Below are positions 9,777-19,364 of a stretch of 64,000 bases of DNA, piece by piece (position 1 is the stretch's first letter; the number at the start of each line of letters is the position of its first letter). The stretch spans positions 122,234,817 to 122,298,816 of the forward strand of contig CM043958.1 in assembly GCA_014529385.2 (NCBI GenBank). Direction: 5' to 3'. The notes under the pieces were generated by a model that worked only from the letters and a program-made list of their open reading frames with translations, was not told the origin of the DNA and made no database searches. This DNA comes from Adiantum capillus-veneris. Taxonomy: Eukaryota; Streptophyta; Polypodiopsida; Polypodiales; Pteridaceae. The translations under genes and the position numbers were made by a program.

Positions 9777-12005
9777 TTGAAGTTTCAGAATGGCTCTTTT
9801 TTCACGCTGAAGAATGTGAGACATGTTCCCGCAATTACAAAGAGCTTGATCAGCACAGGTTTACTTGATGATGCTGGCTACGTCACCACTTTTGGACAGA
9901 ACATGTGGAAGATATCCAAGGGTTCTATGACAGTAGCACATGGAGTAAAGTCTGGAGGACTTTACATGATTTATGTATCAAATGTCTCTAAAAATGTAAT
10001 CAATGTAACCGAGCAGCCGAACGTTTCTTTGTGGCATAGCCGGTTAGGACATATGTCCAAGAAGGGAATGGAAATCTTGTCTCGTTCTGGTTATTTGCCT
10101 GGCTTTTCATTTAATGATTTTGAATTCTATGAACATTGTCTGTATGGTAAGCAAACACAGCAGCCACATAAGCATAGAAGCAGTAGAAGAGATACACAGT
10201 TGGCACTTGTTCATAGTGATTTGTGTGGACCTATGCCTAACCTATCTCTAGGGGGAGCTTCTTACTTTATGACATTTATAGATGATTACTCGAGGAAAGT
10301 ATGGGTTTACTTTCTCAAGCACAAGGATGAAGCGTTTAGTGTTTTCAAAACGTTTGTGACACTTGTGGAGAATCAGAGTGGCAAGAAGCTTAAATGCTTA
10401 CGCACTGACAATGGTGGAGAGTATGTTTCAAAGGCCTTTCATGACTTTTGTGAGTCAAAAGGTATAAAATGTGAACTTACTGCTCCTTACAATCCTCCTC
10501 AAAATGGTGTTGCTGAGAGGATGAATAGGACCATACAAGAGAAGGTCAGAAGTATGTTGTCTAATGCACAGCTGCCAAATGGGTTTTGGGCTGAAGCTGT
10601 ATCAACAGCTGTTCATCTTGTAAATAGATCTCCTAGCAAGGTTTTGCAGAAGGATTCAGTGCCAGAGATGGTATGGTCAGGCAAAATGCCCTCATACAAG
10701 CATCTCAGAGTCTTTGGCTGTGAGGCATATACTCACGTTCCAAAGGAATTTAGGAAAAAACTTGAGCCAAAGAGTAGAAAGTACATCTTTCTAGGCTATG
10801 GTAATTCTGGTGAGATGGGGTACAGACTTTGGGATCCCGAATCCAGAAAGGTTATCCGCAGCAATGATGTTCACTTTAATGAAGCCAAATATCATTCTAA
10901 ACCAGAGAAAGTTGAGGAGATTAGAAGAGTTGTCTTCCAAGAAGATGGACCTGCACGTGCAAGACAAAATGTCAGGGCTCAAGAGGAGCAAGGACAGGAT
11001 AGAGTGGAACCACAGGTTGTGGTTGAGCCTGAGCCACCTATTGTGCGTAGATCTGGACGTGTCACGCGACCTCCTGATAGGTTTGTTCCATCTATGAACT
11101 ATGTCATGTTGACTGATTGCAACGAGCCTTCATGTTACAAGGAAGCAGTGCAAATGAAGGACTCCGGGAATTGGCAATTGGACATGCAGTCAGAGATGAC
11201 AGCTTTGCATAAAAACAAGACATGGAAGCTAGTTAAATTACCACAGGGCAAAAAGGCTCTACCTTGTAAATGGGTTTACAGGTATAAGATCACCGCTCAT
11301 GATAGTCAGCCAAAGTACAAAGCAAGGCTTGTTGCCAAGGGCTTTAAGCAAGAACAAGGCATTGACTTTGATGAAGTCTTCTCTCCGGTGGTCAATATGA
11401 CTACATTGAGATGCTTTCTTGCATTGGTTGCCATATTAGATTTGGTGTTGCACCAAATGGATGTCAAGACAACGTTCTTGCATGGTGATTTAGATGTGGA
11501 AATTTACATGCAGCAGCCAGAAGGGTTTGTTGAGAAAGGCAAGGAAGATTGGGTATGCCAGTTGTTAAAGAGTCTTTATGGCTTAAAACAATCACCGAGG
11601 GCATGGTACCATAAATTCCACAAGTTTATGCTTTCTCAAGGCTACAAACGTAGTGAGTTCGATCACTGTCTGTATACAAAGAAGGCTAAGGATGGTAGTT
11701 GGTTGATCCTTATTTTGTATGTGGATGACATGTTGATTGATGGCAAGCACTTGGAAGAAATTTCAGCTTTGAAGTCAAAGATGGCAAAATCGTTTGACAT
11801 GAAAGACATGGGTGAGGCAAGTCATATACTTGGTATGCGCATTGAGAGAGACAGATCAAAGAAGTTGATTTGGTTATCTCAAACAGAGTATATTGACAAG
11901 GTTTTGCAACGTTTCAATATGGAGAAGGGAAAGGCACTGAGTGTTCCATTGCCACCATATGTGAAACTTAGCAAACAAGATTGTCCTGTGTCTGAGGAAG
12001 AATAG
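9777..12005 (+). pseudogene. pol: Copia pol: end of protease, integrase, reverse transcriptase
   Basis: A 742-codon open segment. Integrase: the N-terminal zinc motif has H87 and H92 but reads Y-E-H-C at 118-121, so the first Cys is replaced by Tyr. The catalytic triad D148, D211, E247 is intact, with 35 residues between the last two. GKQ-type and G-Y-R-L-W-D C-terminal motifs are present. RT: K-A-R-L-V-A-K-G, D-V-K-T-T-F-L-H-G-D-L and the catalytic Y-V-D-D (648-651) are all present. An in-frame TAG at 12003-12005 separates it from the RNase H connection, which continues in the same frame to about 12,176. Integrase inserts cDNA in the nucleus; RT copies element RNA in the particle. Confidence 0.95.
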
Positions 12006-12027
12006 GCTGAAATGGATAAGATTCCAT

Positions 12028-12325
12028 ATGCGTCTGCAGTGGGTAGTTTGATGTATGCAATGATTGCTACTCGCCCAAACATTGCATTTGCAGTGGGAGT
12101 AGTAAGTCGATACATGTCAAACCCAGGCAAGAAACATTGGGAGGCAGTGAAAGGAATATTGAGATACCTGAAAGCTATGCATCTGCAGTGGGTAGTTTGA
12201 TGTATGCAATGATTGCTACTCGCCCAGACATTGCATTTGCAGTGGGAGTAGTAAGTCGATACATGTCAAACCCAGGCAAGAAACATTGGGAGGCAGTGAA
12301 AGGAATATTGAGATACCTGAAAGCT
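12028..12325 (+). repeat. 149-bp tandem duplication inside Copia pol
   Basis: 12028-12176 and 12177-12325 are near-identical; differences include ATGCG/ATGCA at the start and AAC/GAC in the middle. The unit encodes the start of the RT-RNase H connection (motif S-L-M-Y-A-M-I-A-T-R-P). 149 is not a multiple of 3, so the duplication shifts the frame. Confidence 0.97.
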
Positions 12326-12826
12326 ACAAAGAGTATGTGTATATGCTATGGGAGTCAAGAGCTAAGTGTAAAGGGTTTTACAGACTCAGATTATGCAGGT
12401 GACTTAGACAACCGAAGGTCTACGTTAGGGTATGTCTTTACATTGGCTGGTGGAGCAATATCATGGCGTTCTAGATTACAAGATTGCGTTACTCAGTCTA
12501 CTACAGAGGCTGAATATGTTGCAACATCAAAGGCATGCAAAGAATCAATTTGGCTTAATCGACTAGTAACAGATTTGGGAATCAAAGAAGAGATGTATGT
12601 GTTATATTGTGATAGTCAAAGTGCTATACAATTGGCTCGCAATCCAGTTTATCACTCAAAGACAAAGCATGTGGATGTGAAGTATCATTTCATCAGGGAA
12701 ATGCTCGAGGATAAGCAACTTCAGCTTGTCAAAGTTCACACCACAGAAAATCCTGCTGATCTACTTACAAAAGGACTTCCCTCAGAGAGCTTTGCGCATT
12801 TTCGCAAGCAGTTAGGTGTAGGGTAG
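12177..12826 (+). pseudogene. pol: Copia pol: RNase H
   Basis: Frame after the duplicated segment. It shows the Copia RNase H order: G-F-T-D-S-D-Y-A-G-D, then S-x-x-S-R-L-Q, T-E-A-E-Y-V-A, then Y-C-D-S-Q-S-A-I, and the C-terminal H-T-x-E-N-P-A-D-L-L-T-K. The D, E and D catalytic residues are present. It degrades RNA in RNA:DNA hybrids during reverse transcription. The pol stop lies at 12824-12826, about 80 bp before the polypurine tract. It is cut off from RT by the upstream stop and the frame-shifting duplication. Confidence 0.93.
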
Positions 12827-12904
12827 TATATCACTTCTCTACATCTCTTGTATATTAAGTTGTATAGTAGCTTCTCTCACACTTAAAGTACCACATTGGA
12901 CTTT

Positions 12905-12915
12905 AAGTGGGAGGT
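12905..12915 (+). promoter_or_regulatory. Copia polypurine tract
   Basis: AAGTGGGAGGT immediately before the TG of the 3' LTR; primer for plus-strand synthesis. Confidence 0.85.
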
Positions 12916-13037
12916 TGTTGGGGTATAAACCCCAATGTGGTCGCCCAGGTAAGTGGGCGGGCCGCCAGGTATGTACACATATTCTTTTGTAAAAACCTAA
13001 TAAGAACTCACTATGCTCTACACATTACAGTAGAGCG
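12916..13037 (+). repeat. Copia 3' LTR, truncated
   Basis: Matches the first 122 bp of the 5' LTR and then stops matching after GTAGAGCG at 13,037. It begins TGTTGGGGTATAAACCCCAA, a perfect 6-bp-stem hairpin around TATAAA. The missing part is about 70 bp. Confidence 0.85.
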
Positions 13038-13120
13038 TTAGTGAGCTAGGCAACACGAATGGTGACTCTACAAGGTGAGCTTCTCGGCCTATGGAGGAGC
13101 TAAGCCACAATGATGGGCAA
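13038..13120. other. 83 bp between Copia and element E, possibly LTR remnant of F
   Basis: Unique sequence ending in GGCAA, which is repeated at 18618-18622 on the other side of element E. It was therefore contiguous with 18,623 onward before E inserted, and by position may be the far end of the F LTR. Confidence 0.45.
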
Positions 13121-13189
13121 TGTTAGGTGAAGAGGGGGGGATCGACCGCTTAAACTATTCAACACAAGTTTCCAAGCATCACCATCAAC
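13121..13189 (-). repeat. Element E 3' LTR
   Basis: Begins TGTTAGGTGAAGAGGGGG. The first 48 bp (13121-13168) match the reverse complement of 18570-18617. The right boundary is set by the pyrimidine tract at 13193-13207, which is a polypurine tract on the minus strand. The last 20 bp are too diverged to align securely. Confidence 0.65.
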
Positions 13190-13192
13190 CTG

Positions 13193-13207
13193 TCCACCTC
13201 TTCTTCC
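13193..13207 (-). promoter_or_regulatory. Element E polypurine tract
   Basis: CCACCTCTTCTTCC on the plus strand, so purine-rich on the coding strand, next to the 3' LTR. Assigned by position and composition only. Confidence 0.5.
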
Positions 13208-13242
13208 AATTTCCAAGCACACACACTCACACCTACACTATG

Positions 13243-13273
<31 letters not shown>

Positions 13274-13339
13274 AAGTAAACATAGAATTGACATAGACAT
13301 GCTTGTAAGAGAGTGTAAGAGATGTGTAAGGGATGGAGA

Positions 13340-13711
13340 CTAGATTAGAGAGTACACGGCAAAATAACCATAGCATAAGAGAGTAGGAAGAGAGTGACCA
13401 TATACAATTTCAAATGGAGACTTACCCGTGGCAGTGTGAGTGGTGTTGTTGTATGCAAATTGCAAAATATGTAGGTAATCGTCCCATTTCTTAGGTTGAG
13501 AAGAAACATGAGCCTTTAAGAAGTCAATAATAGTGCGGTTGGTGACTTCTGTTTGACCATTAGATTCAGGATGAAATGTAGAAGGGAAGTCAAGTGTAGT
13601 GCCAAGATTTTCAAACACAGTAGTCCAAAAAGCACTACAAAATTTTGAATCTCGATATGAAATAATCACTTTAGGCAAACCATGATGTGGGAAAACAGTC
13701 TTAAGAAACAA
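13340..13711 (-). pseudogene. pol: Element E pol: integrase, second half, truncated
   Basis: Contains the integrase core after the second catalytic position. The usual Gypsy motif S-D-R-D reads S-Y-R-D here, so the second catalytic Asp is Tyr. H-P-x-S-N-G-Q-T-E with the catalytic Glu is present, as are the following A-Y-N-N-x-x-H-x-x-T-G-x-S-P-F-E-x-V-Y-G residues. The frame then runs out into non-homologous sequence, so the C-terminal DNA-binding part is missing. The first half of the integrase is in a different frame upstream (13776-14171). Confidence 0.9.
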
Positions 13712-13775
13712 AAGTGCAGCTTGATGTGCTGTGAGTTTTTTACAAGGAATGAAATATGCTTGTTTAGAGAAACGG

Positions 13776-14171
13776 TCAATAATAGGCCAATATCATGTCA
13801 TGTTTGTGCATTGTGAGTGGGAAACCAGTAACAAAATCCATTGAAATATGTTCCCAAGGTCTTTCAGGAATGGGGAGAGGGTGTAAAAGTCCCAATATCT
13901 TACCTGTAGCTGCTTTGATTTTTTGACAAATCAAACAAGTTGAAACATACTGTTTAACATCCATTCTCATAGTAGGCCAATAGAAATCTCGACATAAATT
14001 TTGAAAAGTTGCAGCAAATCCTCTATGTCCAACATAAGGTGGTTTGTGCAATTCTTCAATAATTAATGTATGGAAAGGTTTAGTCACACACAATTTTTGC
14101 TTGAAATAAAGGAAGTTTTCTTCAATAGTGTATTCGAGGAATGTGTGTACATAATTATCAAGCATGTACAA
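13776..14171 (-). pseudogene. pol: Element E pol: integrase, zinc-binding half
   Basis: Shows the H-H-C-C zinc domain (H-x-x-x-x-x-x-G-H-R-G-x-x-x-T, Y-W-P-x-M, C-x-x-C-Q) and the first catalytic Asp in W-E-H-I-S-M-D-F-V-T-G-F-P. The frame ends shortly afterwards (H-K-H-D-M-I-L) and resumes in another frame at 13711. The upstream boundary is a frame break at 14,171, where RNase H ends. Confidence 0.9.
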
Positions 14172-15134
14172 TCATGTCGTTTTGAAGTCATCATCATGTG
14201 CATAAGTGTCAGGCATAGTGTCAAATGAAGTTCCCGTAATGGTTGATAGATGATTAAGTGAGGGTCTTCTACTCAAAGCATCAGCTACAACGTTTTCTTT
14301 ACCAGGTTGGTATCGAATGTTGGGCTGAAAACTTTGAATAAAAGTGGCCCACTTAATATGTCTATCATCTATTAAGGGCTGAGAAAGTAAATATTTGATA
14401 CTTTGTTGATCAATTTTAATGATCAAGTGAGTACCCATTACATAGTGTTTCCAAATTTTCAATGCATGTACCACATTAGTCAACTCTTTATCATAAGTAT
14501 TGAAATTTGCTTCAGACGGTTTGAATTTACGACTTTCGAAAGCAATTGGATGGTTATCTTGCATAAGGACTGCACCAATACCTTTTCCACTAGCATCAGT
14601 GACTACCACAAAGAATGGTCTTTCCAAATCAAGCAATTGCAATACAGGTGCATTAGTCAAAGCATGTTTAAGTGCATTAAATGAGCTTTCTTGCAAATCA
14701 GTCCATTCATAAGGCATGTTTTTCTTTAACAGGAGAGTCAAATAATATGATTTGTAAGCAAAATTACGAACAAATTTCCTGTAATAGCTACAAAGACCGA
14801 TAAAAGATCGTAGCTCATGCAAGTTTTTGGGTCTGGGCCATGATTGAATGGCTTCAATTTTCTTTGGATTGACATGTATTCCCTTACCTGATACAATGTG
14901 TCCCAAATATTCAATTTCAGATTGGAAAAATGAACTCTTTTCAGGATTCAAATACAAGTGATTTTGTGCAAGCATATCAAATACATGTGTTAAATGTTGT
15001 TTATGCTCTTCTTCAGATTTACTGAATACCAAAATGTCATCAAAAAATACAATCACAAAATCTTGATGGTCAATGAAAATTCTATTCATCATGCGTGTGA
15101 AGGTGGCTGGTGCATTTGTCAAACCAAATGGCAT
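14172..15134 (-). pseudogene. pol: Element E pol: reverse transcriptase (second part) and RNase H
   Basis: Begins M-P-F-G-L-T-N-A-P-A-T-F. The RT catalytic motif F-F-D-D-I-L-V-F-S is intact, with Phe in place of the usual Tyr/Phe-x. The thumb motifs Y-L-G-H-I-V-S and L-R-S-F-I-G-L-C-S-Y-Y-R-K-F follow. RNase H: V-T-D-A-S-x-x-G-I-G-A-V-L, Y-D-K-E-L, and K-I-D-Q-Q-S supply D, E and D. R-Y-Q-P-G-K-E-N-V-V-A-D-A-L-S-R-R closes the domain. This is the best preserved piece of the element. The first part of RT is in another frame (15119-15814). Confidence 0.95.
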
Positions 15135-15814
15135 GACAAGGAATTTATAGTGTCCAGTTTGTGTTCTAAAAGCAATTTTGTAGACATCATGCTCAAACCT
15201 TTTAACTTGATGGTACCATGATTTGAGGTCAATTTTGCTAAAGATGTTTTCCCTTTTAGTTTGTCTAATAGATCATCCACTCTAGGAATCTGAAACCTAT
15301 TCTTAATGGTGATCTTGTTTAAAGCCCTGTAGTCGATACACATACGAAAGGTTTCATTTTTCTTCTTGACAAGAAGTACTAGAGCTCTGTATGGTGAACT
15401 ACTAGGTCGGATTAGGCCTCGGTCAAGTAAATCAGTAATTTGAGTTTGTATCTCCCTGTGTGTGATTGGATTTACACGATAAGGTGCTCTACAAGGAGGT
15501 TCACTACCCGATATAATGTCAATTTTGTGGTCTTCTGGGCGTGATGGTGGAATTCCAGGTGGCAGATCATGCATGAAACAATCTTTAAATTGTGAGAGAA
15601 ATTCATCGTGTGTGGAGTTACATGAAGTTTTAGTTTCATTTTCAACAGAAATTTGATTTACCAATACTAAATATGTTTTCCCATGTTTTCGAATTGCTCG
15701 TTTGGCTTGAGTGTGAGAGAGGAGTGGAAATTTTTGATGTGCCAGTGTTGCTTGGATGGAGAAATTTTTATTATTATGAGTGAGAGACATTGTACGTGTT
15801 TTATAATTAATCAA
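15119..15814 (-). pseudogene. pol: Element E pol: protease-RT linker and RT first part, frameshifted
   Basis: Carries the Gypsy RT entry motifs: P-P-x-R-x-x-D-H-K-I-D, Y-R-V-N-P, L-L-D-R-G-L-I-R-P-S-S-S-P-Y, V-K-K-K and M-C-I-D-Y-R-A-L-N. After D-D-L-L-D-K-L-K the protein pattern is lost: the expected F-S-x-I-D-L-x-x-x-Y-x-Q segment is only recognisable in another frame. A frameshift near 15,240 therefore destroys the palm domain before the catalytic motif. Confidence 0.92.
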
Positions 15815-16386
15815 CGGGTCAAATTCATAACAAATGGCATTCCCAAAATCATATCAAGACCATGCAATGGTGCTACCAAAAATGTGCGTGCTTGTGTGAA
15901 TTCACCAACGTAAACTTCAACAGTGACTTGAGTTTTACAATTAAAACGTTGATTATTAAAAACAGTTTTGACCTTGTGAGGTGATGAGATTTCATAGAGT
16001 GATAGTTGTTGTGCCAATCGTGTGGAAATGAAATCATAGCTACTACCATCATTTAGCAGGATGGTGACATTTTCACCCTTAACGGTGCCTTGTACTTTAA
16101 ACAAAGTGTGAGGAGATATAGGAGTACCTGAGGATGGGTTGTCATCGTTATCATAATCAGGATCATATCCCTCACCGTAGTTAGCTTCCACTTCATTGTC
16201 GTTGGGTGTAGCATCTTCGATGAGGTTAAGAGTAGCTTCGTTGGGGCGGTTGTTGTTGAAGGGTTTTTGACTTGTATTTCTGTTGACTCCATTGGAATGG
16301 CCATTGGATTGACCATTGCCCTTAGCATGACCATTTGGGCACTTATCTGCATAGTGACCATATTGAAAGCATTTAAAACACTTCAC
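15811..16386 (-). pseudogene. Element E gag zinc knuckle and protease
   Basis: Starts with a CCHC knuckle, CFKCFQYGHYADKC, then an Asn/Gly-rich and an acidic linker, then a retropepsin-like domain of about 100 residues. The active-site loop reads L-L-N-D-G-S-S-Y-D-F-I-S where related elements have I-D-S-G-S-T-H-N-F-I-S, so the catalytic Asp position is Asn. The second-half motif M-I-L-G-M-P-F is present. It overlaps the next frame by 4 bp. Protease activity is unlikely as it stands. Confidence 0.88.
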
Positions 16387-16620
16387 CTTTTTGTTACCAT
16401 TAGAATTTGGAGGAGAACGTTGGTTAAAAAAATTTTGGTTGCCTCGTTGCTGGGTGTTGTTGTTGTTGTTGCTCGTATGAGGTTGAGCAGTTGTAGTAGA
16501 ATTGTCGAATCTACGTCTTTTGAAAAAATTACGGCTTTGGAGCCTTTGACAGAGAATCTAGTTCGAACATATCTACCTCAACACTAATTTGTAGTGTCAA
16601 GCCTGATATGTACTTTTGCT

Positions 16621-17163
16621 TCAATTTCTTGCGACTAACATCTCAATAGCTTGCAATTGAATTAAACAATTCCAAAAACGGTCAGTGTAACCCTGTACAT
16701 CTTCATTTCTACCCTGTCGAATTAAATCCCATTGACATCGTGCTTTAGCTTTGTACTGTGTGGGCAAAAATTGGGGTAAAAACACTTTTTTAAATACATG
16801 CCAGGTGCGTGGTCTTCTTCCATGTTGTTTGGTGGCGTTCCACCACAATGTAGAACTGCTAGTGAGATGATTTGATGCACATTTTACCATTTCACGCTCG
16901 GGAAAGTCTTCATCATGAAAATAGTCATCTAGTTGGCTAACCCATGCTAGAACTGTGCTAGCATCTTTAGTGCCATCAAAATCCTTGAAAGTGAAGGCTT
17001 TTCTGCTAATTTTGTTTTTCTTGGGTGCCGATGCAGATTCGATGTGTGCAGAATGCAATAATTTATCTTCAAGTTCTTGCCTTCGCATGCGTTCATATGT
17101 GAGTGATTGTTGCAGATTTTGAAGTTGTTCCGCAATCGTGGGTGCCTGAGGAAGGTGTGCCAT
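16621..17163 (-). pseudogene. gag: Element E Gag, N-terminal part
   Basis: A 180-codon frame beginning at an ATG. A coiled-coil-like segment (about 10-40) is followed by the Gypsy retrotrans_gag domain: F-D-G-T-K-D-A, V-L-A-W-V-S-Q-L-D-D-Y-F, S-S-S-T-L-W-W-N, F-L-P-Q-F-L-P, and V-Q-G-Y-T-D-R-F. The link to the zinc knuckle (16387-16620) is in a different frame and holds poly-Asn/Thr sequence, so gag is broken near 16,620. Confidence 0.9.
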
Positions 17164-18536
17164 GATTGCGGGGTTTTATTTTTATTTTATTTTTTTCTTT
17201 TTAAAATTTTTAAATAAAAAATATATATCTTCTAATAAATGTTTAAATGGTAATGCTTAAAAAGGCTATTTGGTGATATTCACAGATGCAATATGCAGAA
17301 TAAAGAGTAAAATAAATAACAAAAATGTAATGTACTTAGCTGAGAAATAGCGGTGGCCTCCAGTCCGGAATGGCGATGCGCTAGGAAATTGCCAGAGAAG
17401 TGGACGGTCCGACTGTGCGTCAGCGAGCCGATTGAATTTTGTAGCATCTGGTCTCCCTTACCCCAAAATAATAATACACTGACAATTTTACGGTATGGTC
17501 ACTGCCTGATCCGTGCCCTACGTCGTGGCGGATAGTCGCTAATGATACACGGCCTTTGATCGCCGCCTGTTTTGATCTTTGGATGCATTTCTTGAAAGAA
17601 ATAATCGTGTATATTTTTTTTTAATAATTTTGCAATGGCAAGTGGCAGAAAATAAAGAGATTATAGACCATCTATCCAACAAAAATGTCCATCGTGGATT
17701 AGGATCAATTCAGTCGATAGCTTTGACTATTCAATGGCCGATTAGTAATAAGGTGTGGGTGTCCTCTTGAAGTATTAAGAATGTTGAATTCAAAAGAGGA
17801 CTTGGAAGGTTTGCAGTGGGCGGCCGAAGTAAAAGCAGTGGGCGGCCAAGCAATTTAAGCAAGCAAAAAGTCTCACTTTTTCTCAATAAAGTGAGAAAGC
17901 ATGCAATCGACGAGTGGCCAGGGAGATGCCGACAACGCGAGCAGTAAAGAAGGATGGAGACGGTGCTACAGTGGTTTTCGGGCTGCGAGCAAGGATAAGA
18001 AAAGGTTCAACTGTCCAGGGCGCTCTGTCCCATGCTGACCTTGCAAGATTTGAGTAGGGTTGGTGGTTGAGTCCTTTTGCATGCAAGGGAGGTTTCACAA
18101 TCGTCAGCGGCAGCCCTCCAAGCGAAATGATTTCTTTTATTCCTCGAAACTCCAGCTTCATTTGTAGAATCATGGTTTGCAGGATTCATTTGGTGGATTG
18201 CCGATGCAACTTCAAAAGCCCTCGCAAACTCTTCTTCCTTTAATCTTCTTCTTGAAATTTAGTCTATTCCAAGCTTTATCCGTCCAAACTTCCTTCTAAT
18301 TTCTCCGATGTCAGATTCGGGTCTTGTTTTGTCTCTTGCTATTCCTTTCCAACAATCCACAAGAGTTAGCTAATAGACTGAATTTTTAAGCTTGCCATAC
18401 CGAATTTGGATTGTTGGTAAGTGGAAATAACTAGCCGATTTGCCAACTAATCGTCATATAAGCCTTGATGCTGCAATTTTGTAATTTTGCTCCTTAATGT
18501 ATTGAAATCCGGTGCCAATTTATCCTTGAACCCGAG
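17164..18536 (-). other. Element E leader
   Basis: About 1.37 kb between primer-binding site and gag start, no ORF over 100 codons. The part next to gag (17,164-17,340) is very AT-rich. Confidence 0.7.
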
Positions 18537-18548
18537 GCTCTGATACCA
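18537..18548 (-). promoter_or_regulatory. Element E primer-binding site
   Basis: GCTCTGATACCA on the plus strand, so TGGTATCAGAGC on the coding strand, matching initiator-Met tRNA. One base separates it from the LTR. Confidence 0.93.
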
Positions 18549-18549
18549 C

Positions 18550-18617
18550 TGTTAGGTGAAGAAGGGGAGCTTGTGTTGAATAGTTTAAGCGGTCGATCTC
18601 CCCCTCTTCACCTAACA
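18550..18617 (-). repeat. Element E 5' LTR, 68 bp, with 12-bp inverted ends
   Basis: Starts TGTTAGGTGAAG (18550-18561) and ends CTTCACCTAACA (18606-18617), a perfect 12-bp inverted repeat. The left edge is set by the primer-binding site and the right edge by the GGCAA duplication. At 68 bp it is far shorter than ordinary LTRs. Confidence 0.75.
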
Positions 18618-18622
18618 GGCAA

Positions 18623-19351
18623 TCTCCACATCCACTTTCCTTCACCTCCAATCAACCCAATCACACACACTAATGAATGCAAGATGCACACAACACTAAT
18701 CCTATCATGCAACACACTAATTGCAAGCACACACACATAGAAATTACACAAGATTAGATGAGGGATTAACCACTAATTAGTTACAATCTAGCTAATTAAA
18801 GCATCATTAGCAATCACAAGAAGCATGAGAGAGGCATAGTGAAAGAGAAATAAGCATTGATTAGTGTTAATCAAGTCACATGAGCAAGGAGAAGCTCAAG
18901 GACTCCATAGCCATGCACCTCAAGAGCTCTCACCAAAGAGTGCTCAAGGACTCCATAGCCATGCACCTCAAGAGCTCTCACCAAAGAGTGCTCTCAACAA
19001 ATGAGCTCGAGAACCCTAATTTCTTTTACACACTGCCTTATATACCTAGGGTAAAAAAATGCAATGTCTGGGCGCCCAAGGCCTTTAGGGCTCCACCACT
19101 TACTAAATCTGCAACCTAGGCACACTAATTGACCTGTTCTTTATAGCTTGGAACTCCTATCGAGCCAGTAACACATTAAAATATTACAATGCTTGAAATA
19201 AATCGGGAATTTACAATACATGACCATTTTGGGAAAATGTGAAAAATGTGTAACTTCGATCTTTACTGCTTCTTCATGTTGATCTTTGATGTGCATTTGT
19301 ACGTCTTCGGTCTTTAGCAGCTTCTGTTAACTGACATTGACTCAGTTAACA
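18623..19351 (-). repeat. Element F 3' LTR (presumed), interrupted by E
   Basis: On the minus strand it begins TGTTAACTGA, CATTGAC-complement loop, TCAGTTAACA: a 10-bp-stem hairpin at 19325-19351 right after the polypurine tract. A TATATAAGG-type box on the minus strand lies at about 19,029-19,037. The continuation left of E would be 13038-13120. No second copy of this LTR is visible in the window, so the call rests on polypurine tract, TG start and TATA box. Confidence 0.5.
18895..18990. repeat. 48-bp tandem duplication
   Basis: 18895-18942 and 18943-18990 are identical or nearly so, beginning CTCAAGGACTCCATAGCCAT. It lies in the presumed F LTR downstream of its TATA box. Confidence 0.95.
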
Positions 19352-19364
19352 TTCCCCCCTTTCG
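19352..19364 (-). promoter_or_regulatory. Element F polypurine tract
   Basis: TTCCCCCCTTTCG on the plus strand, so CGAAAGGGGGGAA on the coding strand, directly before TGTTAAC. Confidence 0.7.

Larger units (their letters stand above)
7421..13037 (+). mobile_element. Ty1/Copia LTR retrotransposon, defective, 3' LTR truncated
   Basis: Order on the plus strand: LTR, primer-binding site, about 1.07-kb leader, gag, protease, integrase, RT, RNase H, polypurine tract, partial LTR. Integrase before RT is diagnostic of Copia. Both LTRs begin TGTTGGGGTATAAA and share about 120 bp with few differences. The element is dead: a gag/pol frame change near 9,490, a frameshift near 9,760, a stop at 12,003-12,005 and a 149-bp tandem duplication. 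No target-site duplication can be identified, because the 3' LTR stops matching at 13,037 while the 5' LTR continues to its primer-binding site near 7,613. Confidence 0.95.
13121..18617 (-). mobile_element. Ty3/Gypsy retrotransposon E, defective, with very short palindromic LTRs
   Basis: Read on the minus strand: LTR (18617-18550), primer-binding site (18548-18537), 1.37-kb leader, gag, zinc knuckle, protease, RT, RNase H, integrase, polypurine tract, LTR (13189-13121). RT before integrase is the Gypsy order. The whole unit is flanked by GGCAA at 13116-13120 and 18618-18622, a 5-bp target-site duplication. Protein motifs (G-L-T-N-A-P-A-T-F, D-D-I-L-V-F-S, H-N-F-I-S-like protease) fit the chromovirus-like branch, but the integrase C-terminus and chromodomain are missing. 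Several frameshifts and two lost catalytic residues make it inactive. Confidence 0.92.

Noticed and set aside
7421-13029. Copia LTR of only 114 bp, ending TTACA in both copies
   Set aside because: It has TG...CA ends, but the primer-binding site lies 80 bp further on and GTAGAGCG after TTACA is also shared. A 193-bp LTR with a truncated 3' copy fits better. No target duplication supports the 114-bp version.
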